This document shows, piece by piece, positions 33,316-44,916 of a stretch of DNA of 64,000 bases. The position numbers were made by a program, and so were the translations under genes. Location: positions 186,001 through 250,000 of the forward strand of contig JADNYV010000002.1 of the NCBI GenBank assembly GCA_015501055.1, given 5' to 3'. Numbering within the stretch: position 1 is the stretch's first letter; each line of letters opens with the position of its first letter. Source of the stretch: Mucidula mucida (Eukaryota > Basidiomycota > Agaricomycetes > Agaricales > Physalacriaceae). The notes below the pieces were generated by a model. That model searched no databases. It was given only the letters and a program-made list of their open reading frames with translations, and was not told the origin of the DNA.

Positions 33316-36300
33316 TGTCAGATTCGAAGATTCACGATTTCATGTCCGCGGCGCAGGAAAAGTATGAGTCCTGGTGCTGTACCAATCGTTCCAGCGACTT
33401 GGACAGCTGCATACAATGCTGTTTGAATGCCGTGTCATCCGCTTCTCCAGCATTCTTTGTACCAGTCTTCCATCTTCTAGGCAAAGCGTTGTGTTCCCGG
33501 GCCGTTCAGAGTTCTTCTCTGCAAGAACTCGACGAAGGGATCGAATACCTTCACACCGCGATAACCAGCGAGTATTCTACCCCCGAGTGTCTTACTTCCG
33601 GCGTGTTAGCTGATCTTGCATCTGCGCTCCATTCACGCTGGCACCTGGATAACCAACTCGACGATCTTAATGCCTCCATCCAGCTTCGACGGCTCGTTCT
33701 GTCGGTCTCCTCCACTTACCCTTGCGAAACTCAAATCGCGTCCATTGCTGCGTTGTCTACAGCACTCTTCCTGCGCTTTACACATTTCCCTCGCATGGCC
33801 GATTTACGCGAAGTTGTCGAACTTGATAGACGTGCGCTCGAGCTATCATTTGACGATCGCTCTCGTCTTCGAGGTCTGTGTACCATGGCACAGTCGCTTT
33901 TGGTTCAATGGGAGTATGACGGGGAATCGAACCATGTTGAGAGTGCCATAAATATTCTACGCGAGGCTGTCGCTATCGGGCGGTCTATGCCGAATGGCGC
34001 TCTCGACTACGCACTCACACTCAATGCGTTATCCGAGGCCATTCAGTACCAGCTCAGTCTTTCTAAAGAAGACATTGATGAATGTGTATCATTGGATACG
34101 CTCGCTCTTACATACGTCCCCAAAGGGCACCGAGAACGCCCGCTGGCGCTGGCGGCCCTCGCCACCACCATTCTTGTCCGCTACACGATCTCATTCCAGA
34201 ACGATGATTTCGTGCTCTATAATGCTCTCCACGACGAACTTCGATTCATACTGGATGCAGGGTATCAGGATGCGGCTACCCTCGCCGATTATTGGGCCTT
34301 TACTCAAAACATTGGTCCGTACTAGTCTCGTTACCGACCGAATAAAAGTGACAAGTCGACGATATACGGTCTGGGAGTTCTCGTGATTTTTTTGGCACTG
34401 GGAACATCACGTCCGTATATGGTATATGATCGAGAAAAATGCCTGCCTTCCATGTGGCTGAGGCCCCATTTGGGATCCGCGTCACTCAAAGCGCGGTTGT
34501 GACTTATAATGTACATCGCGCTGAACGCGACTTCAAGACCTCTGCCGGTTCCGCTTTCTACCATGGATGCACTAAGATGCCTCCAAAACGCTCGAGCTAA
34601 GTTGGATCAGTTTGTCTGCCAGGTTTGCAGGAAACTTCTTGATTGAACGACTCCGCATGCTTGGGGAAGTTTCCAGGGAATGCCTTTGTGTTTCCAGAGA
34701 TTCCGAGAGTCGCTTTCAATGTGGATAAGTACCCAACAGAAGCTACCCGCAGTGTCTGTTGGTCGACAGTTGAACTGACCGGTATAGAGTATCGGAGGTT
34801 GGCATGTAGTTAGTCACACCTTCATTAGCAGATGGCAAATATATTGTGGACTTATTGCAGAAGTAACCAATGATCTTGACGTCGTTGTAGTCAGGTCGTA
34901 GTTGACAGAGGCGGCAGAGGCGCGTCCTGGCGCGTCCGGATGGATCTCTGGATCTGACACATGGCATAAACATGGCATTTTCCTCGATCATATACTATAT
35001 ACGGACGTGATGTTCCCAGTGCCAAAAAAATCACGAGAACACCAGGACCCTCTATCGTCGACTTGTCACATTTGAGGGTTCGGTTACAGGACTAGGTCCG
35101 TACGACTCCGAACGTTCGGCGCTCACTTTCATCTTCCGCCAACGCCTTTTCATTATCCGAGCCGAAACACAGCCAAATGAAGCAGTCGTTAATACACCTT
35201 ACGCGCGAAAAATCGGTCCTGGTGTATTCCTCAGACGCCTTGTTGATCCCATAGGATGCGGAACGTTGGCGATGGCGCGGTTCATAGACCTACAGGACGC
35301 ATCCAGTGAAGAGCAACGCAAGGCGAAGAGGGGCACCATAGCATGGGCGTGTCGCGGAAAATTAATCCAGGCCTCACCTAAAGCAGTGAAGCCTTTTACA
35401 GGCAGCATACGAGAGGTCGAGGAAGAATGGCTTGCGTATATGCCTGTAAAGGACGATCATCCATGGGCATGGGCATTTTATGTTCGATTCCCCATACAGC
35501 TTTGGCTCGACGCCGATGATTATAATCTCAAGGCGTTGCAGACGGCTCAGAAGTACGCGCATCGTGCATGGGATATACACCCGAGTAATGTGCCATGGGG
35601 ATACCAAATTCTAGGGCACATCGCTCACCTGTACATTTTGCAGGCCCAGAAAGAATGCGAGGATGGGGCGACACCGCTGGAGGCGCTTGACCAAGCAATT
35701 CATTACGCAGAAATGGCGTCAAAAACATGTCCACCGTCCCGCCGCTGCGAGGTTGAACTGAATGCAGTCGACGCGTATATTATGAAACATCGCCTCTTGC
35801 CTAACGATTCCTCCTTCCTAACATGCGCTATCGATATCTGTAGGAAAAATTGTACTGATACAGATGTCGATGCCTGGGACCGGTGCACGTTCGCTGATAG
35901 ATTGGTTGACATTGCGAAGGAGTTTGGGGTGCACGTATTGGAGGCCCTTCTTCTCTCTTTCGAGAGTGTCTATGACATAATCTCCGAGAAGTTCAACATA
36001 CACGACGCAGTCGAAGACATCAACTACCTCGCATTGTCTGATGCACTCTCGACCGCGGCAGAGCAGTGCTTCAAAGTAGGTGCGCATGAGGATGTGCTCA
36101 GGATGTTGGAAAAAGGAAGAGGGATGGTATGGGCAAGGCTTGTCCAGCTGCAAGCCCGCAGAGTAAAGGGGGGAAATCAGTCAGGAAATGACGTGGCACA
36201 ATTGAAGTTGATGTTGGAGGCAGCGGCGGACGAGCGGGCAGAGGAAGAGGAGCCAAGGAAACGCAGGCTGAATATTGGCTGTAGGCAGAGGAGATTGGAC

Positions 36301-37596
36301 ACGGACATACAACGTCTCATTAATCGAGTTCAGGATCGTCCAACTCTCCTCGTCGAGAATGGCCGGCCTTTCATAAGCCCCGTTCTCCAAGGCATCTCTC
36401 CTATCGTCGTCCTGTTTGCTGGTGTTCATCGTTGCGATGCCCTGATGATCAGTGGCCCGACTTATACCATCCAACACATCCCTCTACTAGAATGCGACCG
36501 GAATACATTGAATGCTCTTGTCCTGAAGATGCACGACGCACTGAAGGACGAAGGCCTTACCCGTGGTTCCCCAAGGTTTGCGGTCCGAATCGATGAAGTC
36601 GGGGATGCACCACAATATCCATTCGAGGATGTGCTTGCTGATACTTGGAGGATAATTGTAGAGCCGATACTAAAGGCGCTTCAGATCAAGGTAAGGACGA
36701 GATAAGAGAGGTTACTAGCTGTGGCAAAAGGCTTATTGCATCCTTAGCCATCCTCCTGTCCACCTCGACTCTGGTGGTATCCCACGGGTCCCTTCTGGCA
36801 GCTTCCGTTACACGCTGCAGGATTATACCAGCCGGACGATGGCGGGGTCTCTTCTACCAGCGTCATGGACTATGTCGTATCATCCTACCTCCCGCCGTTC
36901 AACGTGACATCGACGAGGATTCTTCGCAAATCGCTTCAGCCGGAACAGCCGCAAATTTTAGCCGTCTACCAAAGTGCATTTCACAGTCACAGCCCACTGC
37001 CCAATGTTGAGCCTGAAGTTCGAAAGATAGCTGAAATAGCCAGTCAGCGCGGGATCCCTATTACTGTTCTGGGTAAAAAGGACGCCACGATAAACTCCAT
37101 TAGTAGTGCACTGCCCAAGGCAAATATAGTGCACTTTGCGCTCCATGGGCAGCAACATGTCGATGCCCCAATGAATAGCTCCTTGTTGCTGGATAATGGG
37201 ACTCAACTCAAGCTGTCGCACTTGATGGAGTTGAATCTACCAAACGCAGACCTCGTATTCCTTAGCGCGTGCGAGACAGCGACCGGAGATAAGAAGGTGT
37301 CGGAGGAGGTCATTCATATTGCAGGTGAGTGAGCACACCAAAATGTCCAGATCGACTGATTTTACGCGCTCATTCTCTCAGCTGCCATGATGTTTGTAGG
37401 CTTTCGTAGTGCAATTGGGACTATGTGGAGCATCAACGACAAGGATGGGCCTGAAGTAGCGGGGGAGACGTACCACAACTTGCTGAATAAAGCGATGGAG
37501 CCGGCGCGCGCACTGCACGAGAGTATGAACATGATGCGGAGGCGACAAGGAGTATCAGCGATTCGATGGGCTCCCTTTGTTCATCTAGGAATATAA
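33316..37596 (+). pseudogene. TPR-CHAT protein, right copy, interrupted by a MITE
   Basis: The ATG at 33316 opens 336 codons of TPR-like repeats, in frame to NIGPY and a TAG formed by the first bases of the inserted element at 34323. Beyond the element, at 35104, the frame resumes with DSERSALTFIFRQRLF and stays open through WAWAFYVRFPIQLW, ISEKFNIHDAVEDINYLALS and LEKGRGMVWARLVQLQARR to an intron at about 36692. The CHAT domain follows: WWYPTGPFWQLPLHAAGLY, HFALHG (catalytic His) and LVFLSACETATGDKK (catalytic Cys). One more intron leads to GFRSAIGTMWSINDKDGPEVA and a stop at 37594-37596. All CHAT residues look intact, so the element is the only obvious lesion. The 3' half could still be expressed alone. 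Confidence 0.85.
34323..35094. mobile_element. Mutator-like MITE (772 bp) inside TPR-CHAT
   Basis: The ends 34323-34443 and 34974-35094 are inverted repeats of about 121 bp with scattered mismatches. They begin TAGTC and share, for example, GTGACAAGTCGACGATA and GGCACTGGGAACATCACG. The flanks carry a perfect 9-bp duplication GGTCCGTAC (34314-34322 and 35095-35103). The paralogous left copy shows the single, uninterrupted site (GGCCCGTAC). Long terminal repeats with a 9-bp duplication fit the Mutator superfamily. No transposase frame is found, so it is non-autonomous. Confidence 0.88.
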
Positions 37597-37750
37597 GTAC
37601 AATAGACTCACGAGAAACGATTACGGTGGGAGAGTTGGGTTGATATGCCATCAATGTCCCTAGCATTGTACCATTGCATCCGAGGAAAGCATAAACAAGG
37701 TAACAACGTCCGGGTTTCTCGCAGATACAAAAGAGTGTATTGCACATGCG

Positions 37751-38105
37751 CTATCTCTTTTTCTTGTCTTTCACTGCGTCCTCGTCAGTGCATTCATTTA
37801 GAATTGAAGAGAAAGTACGTACCCTTTTCCTTCTTCTTTTTCGGTGCACCCTTGCCTCTCCTCTTCTTGTCCGCCACGTCCTGCAGACGGGTCACCTCTG
37901 GCTCATTGACAATCTCCAATTCTGGGTATTGTCGCATTATTTTAGCGATATTGAGAGTAGGTGGGTAGTATTCCATCATGGAGGGACCGCGTAAACGCGC
38001 GCGCAGATATTTTGCGCCGGTTCGCACATTATGCGGGTTATAAGTCGTCTGAAATATGGAGCATTGCAGCTTCTTGAGTGCTGTTAGCCGCGCAGGCGCA
38101 GCCAT
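37751..38105 (-). CDS. MRPS33: Mitochondrial small-subunit ribosomal protein mS33
   Basis: The ATG at 38105 gives MAAPARLTALKKLQCSIFQTTYNPHNVRTGAKYLRARLRG in one frame, the conserved mS33/Rsm27 core. PSMMEYYPPTLNIAKIMRQYP and a lysine-rich tail follow. One intron (GTACGT...GACGCAG) joins KKKKEK to VKDKKKR and a TAG at 37751-37753. The protein is about 103 residues, as expected. An in-frame ATG lies further upstream (to 38171) but overlaps the divergent GPI14 start, so the shorter start is used. Its 3' end is duplicated as a fossil at 27831-27952. Confidence 0.93.
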
Positions 38106-38169
38106 GATGGTGGCAGGAGCAAACTTGGGAAACCCTAAAATTGGGTTCTGACTGCTTCCTGCTGCCACC
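38106..38169. promoter_or_regulatory. 64-bp divergent promoter of MRPS33 and GPI14
   Basis: Only 64 bp separate the start codons. Each start is preceded by a good CCTG...CCACC context, and together these form an imperfect inverted repeat at the two edges (CATGATGGTGGCAGG and CCTGCTGCCACCATG). Confidence 0.55.
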
Positions 38170-39677
38170 ATGACCGCGACGGCTTTAGTTCGCGATGTCT
38201 GGTCTTTTCCCTACCTAATACTGGTTTCTGTCGCTGTTCGCGTTGCGCTTATACTTTACAGTGAATGGCACGATGCGAGGTCGCTTGTGAAGTACACCGA
38301 CATCGACTACCGTGTCTTTAGCGATGCAGCTGCCTATCTCCTGCATCCTGGGCCAGGTGCCGCGAATCACGCCCAAGGGCCGCTGAAGAACTGGTTTGGA
38401 ATTGATTTACTGTTTGGAGAGTACGTGATTCTTAAGTAAGGCTGAGAGCACAGTACCAACGTCCACTTCAGCCCGTACACTCGCGAAACATATCGATACA
38501 CGCCGTTACTGGCTCTTCTTCTGGCACCGAATGAATGGTTGCACCCCTCATTCGGAAAATATCTCTTTGCCGCGTGCGATATCGTCAATGGGATCCTCAT
38601 CTACCGTCTTCTGCTCACAGTGATTCTTCCTGCCACGCTTGGTTCCGCTAAGGACGGTGTGCATCGGGACATCAAGAAACTCGCGATAAAATACACTGCT
38701 ATTCATCTCTTGAATCCGATGGTTTTCTCCATATCGACTAGAGGCTCGTCAGAGTCTGTTCTTTGCCTGTTCGTTCTTCTTACACTGCACGCGGCTCTCA
38801 CGAAGCGGTGGAGGGTGGCGGCCGTGTTGTTAGGTGTTAGCACGCACTGGAAAATATATCCTGGCGTCTATGGACTAGCTTGTCTTGGGGTAATAGGGTC
38901 TGTTCAAAGCAGACCGACCTGGAAGACATATTTTACATGTCTGGTCCAGTGGCAGACGATATCCTTCGGACTTATGAGCCTCTTTACCTTCGTGTCTCTT
39001 GGAGTGGGGTGTTTCCTGATGTATGACTTTTACACTAGTATCGCCTCGCGTATTAATTGTTCATACCTAGATGGGGAGAGCCGTTTCTTCAAGAAACATA
39101 TCTATATCATCTTCATCGTCTCGATCACCGACATAATTTTTCTCCCTACTTCTACTTGACCTATCTCACCTATCCGCAACCACTCAACTCGACAAATGAA
39201 GCGCTCCAAGTTGCAAAATGGGAAGCTATACTTCGATCACCTCTCGTCAGCTTCGTTCCTCAAATGGTTCTAACCCTTGGGTCTGGTCTTTTATTCGGAC
39301 ACAAGGGCGATTTGGTATTCGCTTGGTTCGTACAAACGTCGGTCTTCGTAGTGTTCAATAAAGTTTGTACATCACAGGTATGGCACGGCAAGCATAGTCG
39401 ACGGAAACTTGTGACTGATGCAACTCAACAGTATTTCCTGTGGTATCTTCTCTTTCTGCCACTGCTACTACCCTCTCTCAACATGTCGCGCTGGAAAGGC
39501 TTTGCGTTGGTAACGGTCTGGGCCACAGTTCAAGGGCTGTGGCTTAGCGAGGGATACCAACTGGAGTTCATGGGTAGTAACGTTTTCTTCAATTTGTGGG
39601 TACGAGGCCTCATCTACGTCGTCGGAAATTGTTGGGTCCTCAGTGGTATTATGGATGCGTACAAGAAATGCGGTTGA
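38170..39677 (+). CDS. GPI14: GPI mannosyltransferase 1 (PIG-M type)
   Basis: An ER multi-pass enzyme that adds the first alpha-1,4 mannose to the GPI precursor. The ATG at 38170 is followed by a first helix and YTDIDYRVFSDAA, the lumenal DxD-type active-site loop of GT50 enzymes. PYTRETYRYTPLLALLLAPN, FGKYLFAACDIVNGILIYR, NPMVFSISTRGSSESVL and VSTHWKIYPGVYG come next. An intron (GTATGACT...CCTAG) restores the conserved WGEPFLQETYLYHLHRLDHRHNFSPYFY. The C-terminal helices end at 39677. About ten membrane segments are apparent. A possible GPI-anchored client (54640-55592) lies in the window. Confidence 0.95.
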
Positions 39678-39704
39678 GATTTATACATTTGTGCTGCGAT
39701 TAAT

Positions 39705-40331
39705 CAATGACTGCCTAGTTTACTGTCAATTGCCTCCGTGGTGAGTCCGTCGGGCCCATCTCGCATTTCAATGACCTTGCTAACACCAGCCTATAGGAAG
39801 TAGTCAGCGGTAGTTGGAGGGAGACGGAGCCGCCACAAACGGTGTTTTGAAAGTTGAGCAATGCACTCGCATGTAATGTAAGAAGTCCTAGCGTAGTTGA
39901 GCTTGATATGATATGTGATCAGGCTGGTGAGGACAGACCAGTTTCACTTGTTGTGGGTGCCCAGTTCAAGAGGACTAGAGGAAATGATTTCCTTCCGTCC
40001 GAATGGCTGACTTCGTAGCTGAGGACGACGTATCGGGGACTGTTCTCCGGTAGCTCTAGACACGTAGATGAAGGCTGAGATCTTGGGTTTTGGTCACGAT
40101 CTACCTTCTGCAAGGTCCTCGACACTGATATCGTCAAACTGTTCGACCTCCTCCATGATCAACTGGGCCTTGTTGATCTTGATGACGAGGGCAGCATGAC
40201 CTGCACTGCGGCGGGCGAAGCGGAATTTCTTCAGGCTGTCTTTGATCGCTTGAGGGATGTCAACGGTAAGGGATGTCTGTGTGGAAGCATGATGTAGCCA
40301 CTTGGCCTTGGAATGGAAGAAGACAGACCAT
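39705..40331 (-). CDS. Glia maturation factor family (ADF-H, Arp2/3 debranching)
   Basis: The second exon reads TSLTVDIPQAIKDSLKKFRFARR, then AGHAALVIKINKAQLIMEEVEQFDDISVEDLAEELPENSPRYVVLSYEV. HSDGRKSFPLVLLNWAPTTSET follows, and the last exon is VSKVIEMRDGPDGLTTEAIDSKLGSH with a stop at 39705-39707. This is the whole ADF-homology domain of GMF/Aim7, which dissociates Arp2/3 from actin branches instead of severing filaments like cofilin. The start assumes that the ATG at 40331 is cut by an intron immediately after it (ATG|GTCTGT...CACAG|ACA), giving MTSLTVDIP. Four introns. Confidence 0.9.
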
Positions 40332-40515
40332 GTTGAAGCTGTTGAGCCAAGGAGGGAGATAAGCCAGATAAGATAACTATGCGATTACTTGCCGTCGGCC
40401 ACGTAAGCGACCCCTGCGATCAGCGCATGCGGTATGTCATTGTCTATCTCGCTCGCTTTCTCTAAGATATCTCTGGTCGTTCTCCTGCTTCCTACCACTC
40501 CTTCTTGAGTTGGTG

Positions 40516-43088
40516 ATGTCGCGCTCAACAGAACACTCGCGACTGCGCGAATCGAGATCGCATTCTCGGCGCCCGGATGTATCGCGAAACCATTCACCTT
40601 TCCCAACGGATCCACAAGGCATAGTTTTTTCAGAGGGCGTCGTGAGCGAAGAAACTGCCGAACTCTTGCATGAATTTGTCCACCCCCACCACCATCATGC
40701 CGAAGACACTCTTATCGACCAAGAATCAGACTCTGGTGACGAAGTAGAGGCCGAACTAAGAACGCGCTCTCAACTTCCCTGGTGGAAACGACCTTCCCCA
40801 ATGTGGTATGTCTAAGTTCATGCAAGTTGAAATACTCTAATGTCAAATGCAAAAGGGTTTTGGCTCTAATGCCCTTCTCCAGCATGGCATTCTCCATGAC
40901 TATGGCGCCACGGGTAGAAGTGTACACGCAGCTTGCCTGCGCCGTGCACAACCCGGATGTGTTTCATGACCAGGCGGCAAATGTGCTGACTTATAATGCT
41001 GATCACGCCAACTCCATCGTGCACTTTCCTACCCACTACTTGACTTTGTATCGCAACGAGACGCTCGACGTTGCCTTGAACATAATACAGGACGATGGCA
41101 AGACTCCTGGGCGCCAGGGTTGTGCGTCAGATCCTGCAGTTCAGGCAGCCGTAGCGAAGCTAGCCGCCAGTGAATACCCAAACTCTTACGGCTTCTCCAG
41201 TTGTGACTAACGCTCTATTAGCAATGGCCGCAATCATGGGCGTTCTTGGTTGTCTGACAACTGCATGGTGGGGCTCTGTATGTCTATCGCCCATATGCGG
41301 TCGTTTTGCACTCAAGAAAACGTGATTTAGTTCTCCGATAGGATTGGTCGAACTGCGGTGCTGGGGATCTCTGTTGTCGGCCTTCTTGTCACCGATTTCA
41401 ATTTTCTCGTTGTGTACACCTTTTATGACCGACTTCCGGGTGGTTATTGGTTCCTCATTGTGGGCCCTGTCATTGAAGGCTCCCTGGGAGGTGAGAGATT
41501 TCTTCTAGTTTCGACCTAGTACAGATGTCAATTCGTTTAGGTTTGGCATCAGCTATGGCTGCCTTACACGCGTTTCTAGCAGACACGACAACGCGGGCCA
41601 ATCGGTATACAAAATTTTCAGTTAATGGTCAACTGATTAACCACTTGGATTACAGTTCTCGCGTTTTTTCTCTGAGTCTTGGGCTTATTTTCTCTGGGAT
41701 GGGCATAGGTCCCACACTTGGAGGTCTGCTCATCCGGGTCACTGGCGACATTCTCTCTGTTTTCTATTTCGCTACACTTACCCATTTCATCTACGCCTTC
41801 TTGATTTGGTTTATCATTCCCGAGTCATTAACCCAAGCTCAGCGGCGTATGTCGCGCGTCAAGCATAGCCATTCTAACACTGTTTCTCGTGACGGACAGA
41901 ACAAGTGGACCATCTGGATGAAGCGGATATTCGGGTTCTTGAGTCCTCTCAGCGTATTCATGCCGGAAGTGACCACAGGGACGAACCCTCTCAAAACACC
42001 GAGACGCGATTGGAATCTGACCTTGGTGGCGTTTGCATATGGTTTTACTCTCACCTTAATCGTGAGTTGCGGCTCTCGTATCAATCCGCAGTTCATTTCA
42101 ATGACAATGCCACGAAGGGTTCATATACATACAAGTTTCAATATGCCGCCGCTAAGTTTGGTTGGACCTCCGAGACGGTTAGTGGGACAATCTGACAGGC
42201 CTTTTCGTTACTGAAAATAGATTTTGTATGTGTAGATCGGATACTGGCTCAGCCTGGTCGGAGTAACTCGAGCCCTCTTCTTGACACTAATACTTCCGTG
42301 TACGTTCATCGTTCTCATCGCGTCGCGTGTTAGAACACGATGCTGATCTCTGACGATAGTGGTGATCAAGTTCTTCAAAGCTAAGCCACCGGCAGAGCCT
42401 GAACGGTCTGAACGGGAAACTGAGCGTCTTCTTGCATCCGATCAGGCCGACGCGGTGTCCATGAGTGAACTTTCTGACCACTCTTCGTCAAAGAGTTTTC
42501 ATCTTGAGCTCCACTCATCAGCGTTCGATTTGGGCCTCGCCCGCGTCTCTCTTGTCATCGACATGATTTCATACCTGTTAATGGCTCTTGCTACTCACCC
42601 CGTACCGTTCGCCGCCGCGAGCGTGTTTGGGTCCATCGGCACGGGGTTCTCCCCGTCCTTGCAAAGCGTTGCTCTTGAGTTGTACACACAGAGAGGCGGC
42701 ACAGAATCGGGTAAACTGTTCGGTGCGCTGAGCGTTGTGCAGGCTGTCAGGTACGTTACAATCTTCTTATGGTAGATATGGACAGACAGCTGAGCGGGGA
42801 AATAGCTCCCAGATCATTGGCCCCCCACTGTACGGGTTCGTGTTCGTGAGCACGGTCTCTACGTTCCCGACGGCACTTTTCTACATGGGGGTGTTGTCGG
42901 TGTTCATATCCTTCGTGTTCTTGGCGTGTGTTCGATTGCCACACCCTGAGCATGATCACGCGACTACAAGCGACGTCGAAGAGCCTCCGGAAGGACATTC
43001 AGGCATTGCTCGGGAGGCGACACTTGTGGATATAAACGAAGATATTGCGCCAAGCAACAAAGTAAGCCCTTCCGATAGGGCGGATTAA
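40516..43088 (+). CDS. MFS transporter (tetracycline-resistance/HIAT-like group)
   Basis: The ATG at 40516 begins a long, charged cytosolic N-terminus with a HPHHHHAED cluster and a QLPWWKRPSPMW block before the first helix (MPFSSMAFSMTMAPRVEVYTQ). A lumenal loop with two Cys leads to AMAAIMGVLGCLTTAWWGS spliced to FSDRIGRTAVLGIS, the MFS loop 2-3 signature. Later parts are LGLIFSGMGIGPTLGGLLIRVTG, FKTP/RRDWNLTLVAFAYGF, GYWLSLVGVTRALFLTLILP and a C-terminal 12th helix. The tail is acidic and ends at 43088. Substrate is unknown. Related basidiomycete proteins are annotated only as MFS general substrate transporters. About six introns. Confidence 0.88.
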
Positions 43089-43917
43089 TACGTCTAGTAT
43101 AGTTTCTTATATGTCAAACTTTGCACCCGTTCTTGTACTAATCTTTTGACTCGCCAGTAGTAGTGTATTGATGTGTAGTTGCCATCTATCTCCATTATAC
43201 AAGAGGATTACTGGTACCGTCTTTCCCTAGAGTAATACAAATTCGAATCGGAACTGAGACAGAGTCGAGAATAATCCGAACCCTTGTTACGCCGCTAGCC
43301 TGAGCAGGAGAGTTCACCTCCGACTTCGGTTCGTACGTCTCTGAAGCGGCTAATTAAATGAGGTGAAGAGGTCAGGTGGTCAATGCCCGTTGCGTAACCT
43401 TGCCATCGAGACCAAGAATATCTGACGGCAAGACCTTGGTACAATAAACAAAAGGGCGCGCGATATGGCGACGAACGTTGCACCCTGGAGGTGGCTTTGA
43501 TCGGAGGGCTCGGCACTTCGGCACCACTCTGTGGGGTTGGCTAAATATGGAGCCAAGACCACCAGAACGGCTTGACTTGAAACTTGCCGCAGCGTTCACT
43601 TTGTCTTCAAGTTCGCGTTCTCTGAAGATCTCACTGCTTGCTCTTCGCTCGTTTCTGGCAGTTGAGGTGTACTGATGTATGTTTTGTTTCTATCATTCAC
43701 AAGGAGGCACTCACATGCTTCCGATAGAAACCAGCGTCAACCTTTATCTTTGTGTCAACCTTTTACGTTGGCTGCCAGATTCAATTCAGAAAGATATTTT
43801 TGTCCCTAGGTAAGATTCCAAAAAGGCTACGCGAGTCGGGGTTCCTTATATATATAGGTATAACGGTTCTCACAGCAGGCCCTACCTGATCCCCCACAAG
43901 TCAATTCTTATCCCTTC
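43089..43917. other. Intergenic region with TATA box of carbonic anhydrase
   Basis: No supported gene is found; several short open frames (up to 75 codons) lack motifs. TATATATA at about 43848-43856 lies about 65 bases upstream of the carbonic anhydrase ATG and is the likely TATA box. Confidence 0.5.
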
Positions 43918-44755
43918 ATGTCTGACCACGCAATCATCACCGACATCCTCGCGTCCAATGTCCAGTGGGCATCAGACGTCGAGCAGGCCGAGCCCGAATT
44001 CTTCACGCAGTTGGCGAACGGACAGTCTCCACCGGTTAGACATTACTTGGTGTACCTCGTCTATTCACGCTTAACGCCGCCCCCAGATTCTGTGGATTGG
44101 TTGCTCCGATTCTAGAGTCCCAGAGTCTGTCATCACGGGCTCACGACCGGGCACTCTCTTCGTGTTGAGGAACATCGCCAAGTAAGCAAGTTCCATCACG
44201 CGTTTTGTCACCCACTCATAGCCGCCACAGCCAGTTCCACCTTGACGATAACAGTGCGTTGTCGGCATTGACGTATGCGATTGACTTTCTTGGTGTGGAA
44301 CACGGTGCTTGATGTCTTTATCTCGTCCTTGCGTCGGCCAACCGTATCTCTCTTTTTCTTTCACCCCTCTAGTCGTCGTCGTTGGTCACACTGAATGTGG
44401 AGGATGCGCCGCCAGCTTCGCGGCCTGCCCTGGATACGTTTCCGGTGTGCCCACAGTCACAGTGCCTGGTCTTTCCTCGGATGATCCCATCAACCGCTGG
44501 CTGGATCCAGTCACTGCGCTGGCAGCGTCCCTTCACCTATCATCCGCCCCGAAGGAAGAGGCGTTGCCCATCCTCGTTGAAGAGAACGTAAAGCTCCAGG
44601 TCGATAACGTTTGCATGGCGCCCGCAATAGTCAACGCGTGGGCTAACAAAAGCGCGAAAGGCAAAGATATCTTTGTTCATGGTTGGGTGTTTGACCTCGA
44701 GACTGGCAAGTTAAACGACTTGAGCATCTCCAGAGGTGCTCAGAATGTATGTTAA
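43918..44755 (+). CDS. Beta-class carbonic anhydrase
   Basis: A zinc enzyme that interconverts carbon dioxide and bicarbonate. The ATG at 43918 gives [29 protein letters not shown]. An intron leads to [18 protein letters not shown], where the CSDSR motif supplies the first zinc Cys and the Asp-Arg dyad. The next exons give [40 protein letters not shown], with the zinc His and second Cys, and [32 protein letters not shown] is the usual C-terminal block. The stop used here (44753-44755) reads through a GTATGT; a further small exon cannot be excluded. No targeting peptide is seen, so it is probably cytosolic. Confidence 0.93.
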
Positions 44756-44916
44756 TGATCCTAAATATGCCTGCTTAAATAGAGTCAAGTCGTGTTTAAT
44801 GCGTTCCTGTAATAATACCTTTCAACGAGTCGTGTTCGTGCGGGTGATGACATCAGGGTCCAGACTCGCTCTCCTCGACACGCTTGATTCTAACGGTCAC
44901 CGTGATCCAACTCACT

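Larger units (their letters stand above)
33224..37850 (+). repeat. Right arm of large inverted repeat (TPR-CHAT plus MRPS33 3' end)
   Basis: Inverted counterpart of 27821-31721. The stretch of about 930 bp at 33356-34285 matches the left arm with one substitution that I could find. The part coding for the middle helical region (about 35150-36450) is clearly diverged, and from about 36500 to 36830 the arms are almost identical again. The arm includes the complete 3' end of mS33, so it is inferred to be the original location. Confidence 0.9.

Noticed and set aside
33374..33951. Further open frames identical to frames at 30983-31560
   Set aside because: These are alternative frames of the duplicated TPR region. 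They repeat because the arms are nearly identical, not because they are genes.
34743..34991. Transposase frame inside the MITE
   Set aside because: The 82-codon frame has no DDE, zinc-finger or MULE motif and runs into the terminal repeat.
40385..40622. Minus-strand open frames next to the MFS start
   Set aside because: They are antisense to the MFS N-terminal exon and show no motif.
43228..43260. tRNA B-box-like TTCGAATC
   Set aside because: No A box, acceptor stem or cloverleaf could be drawn around it.
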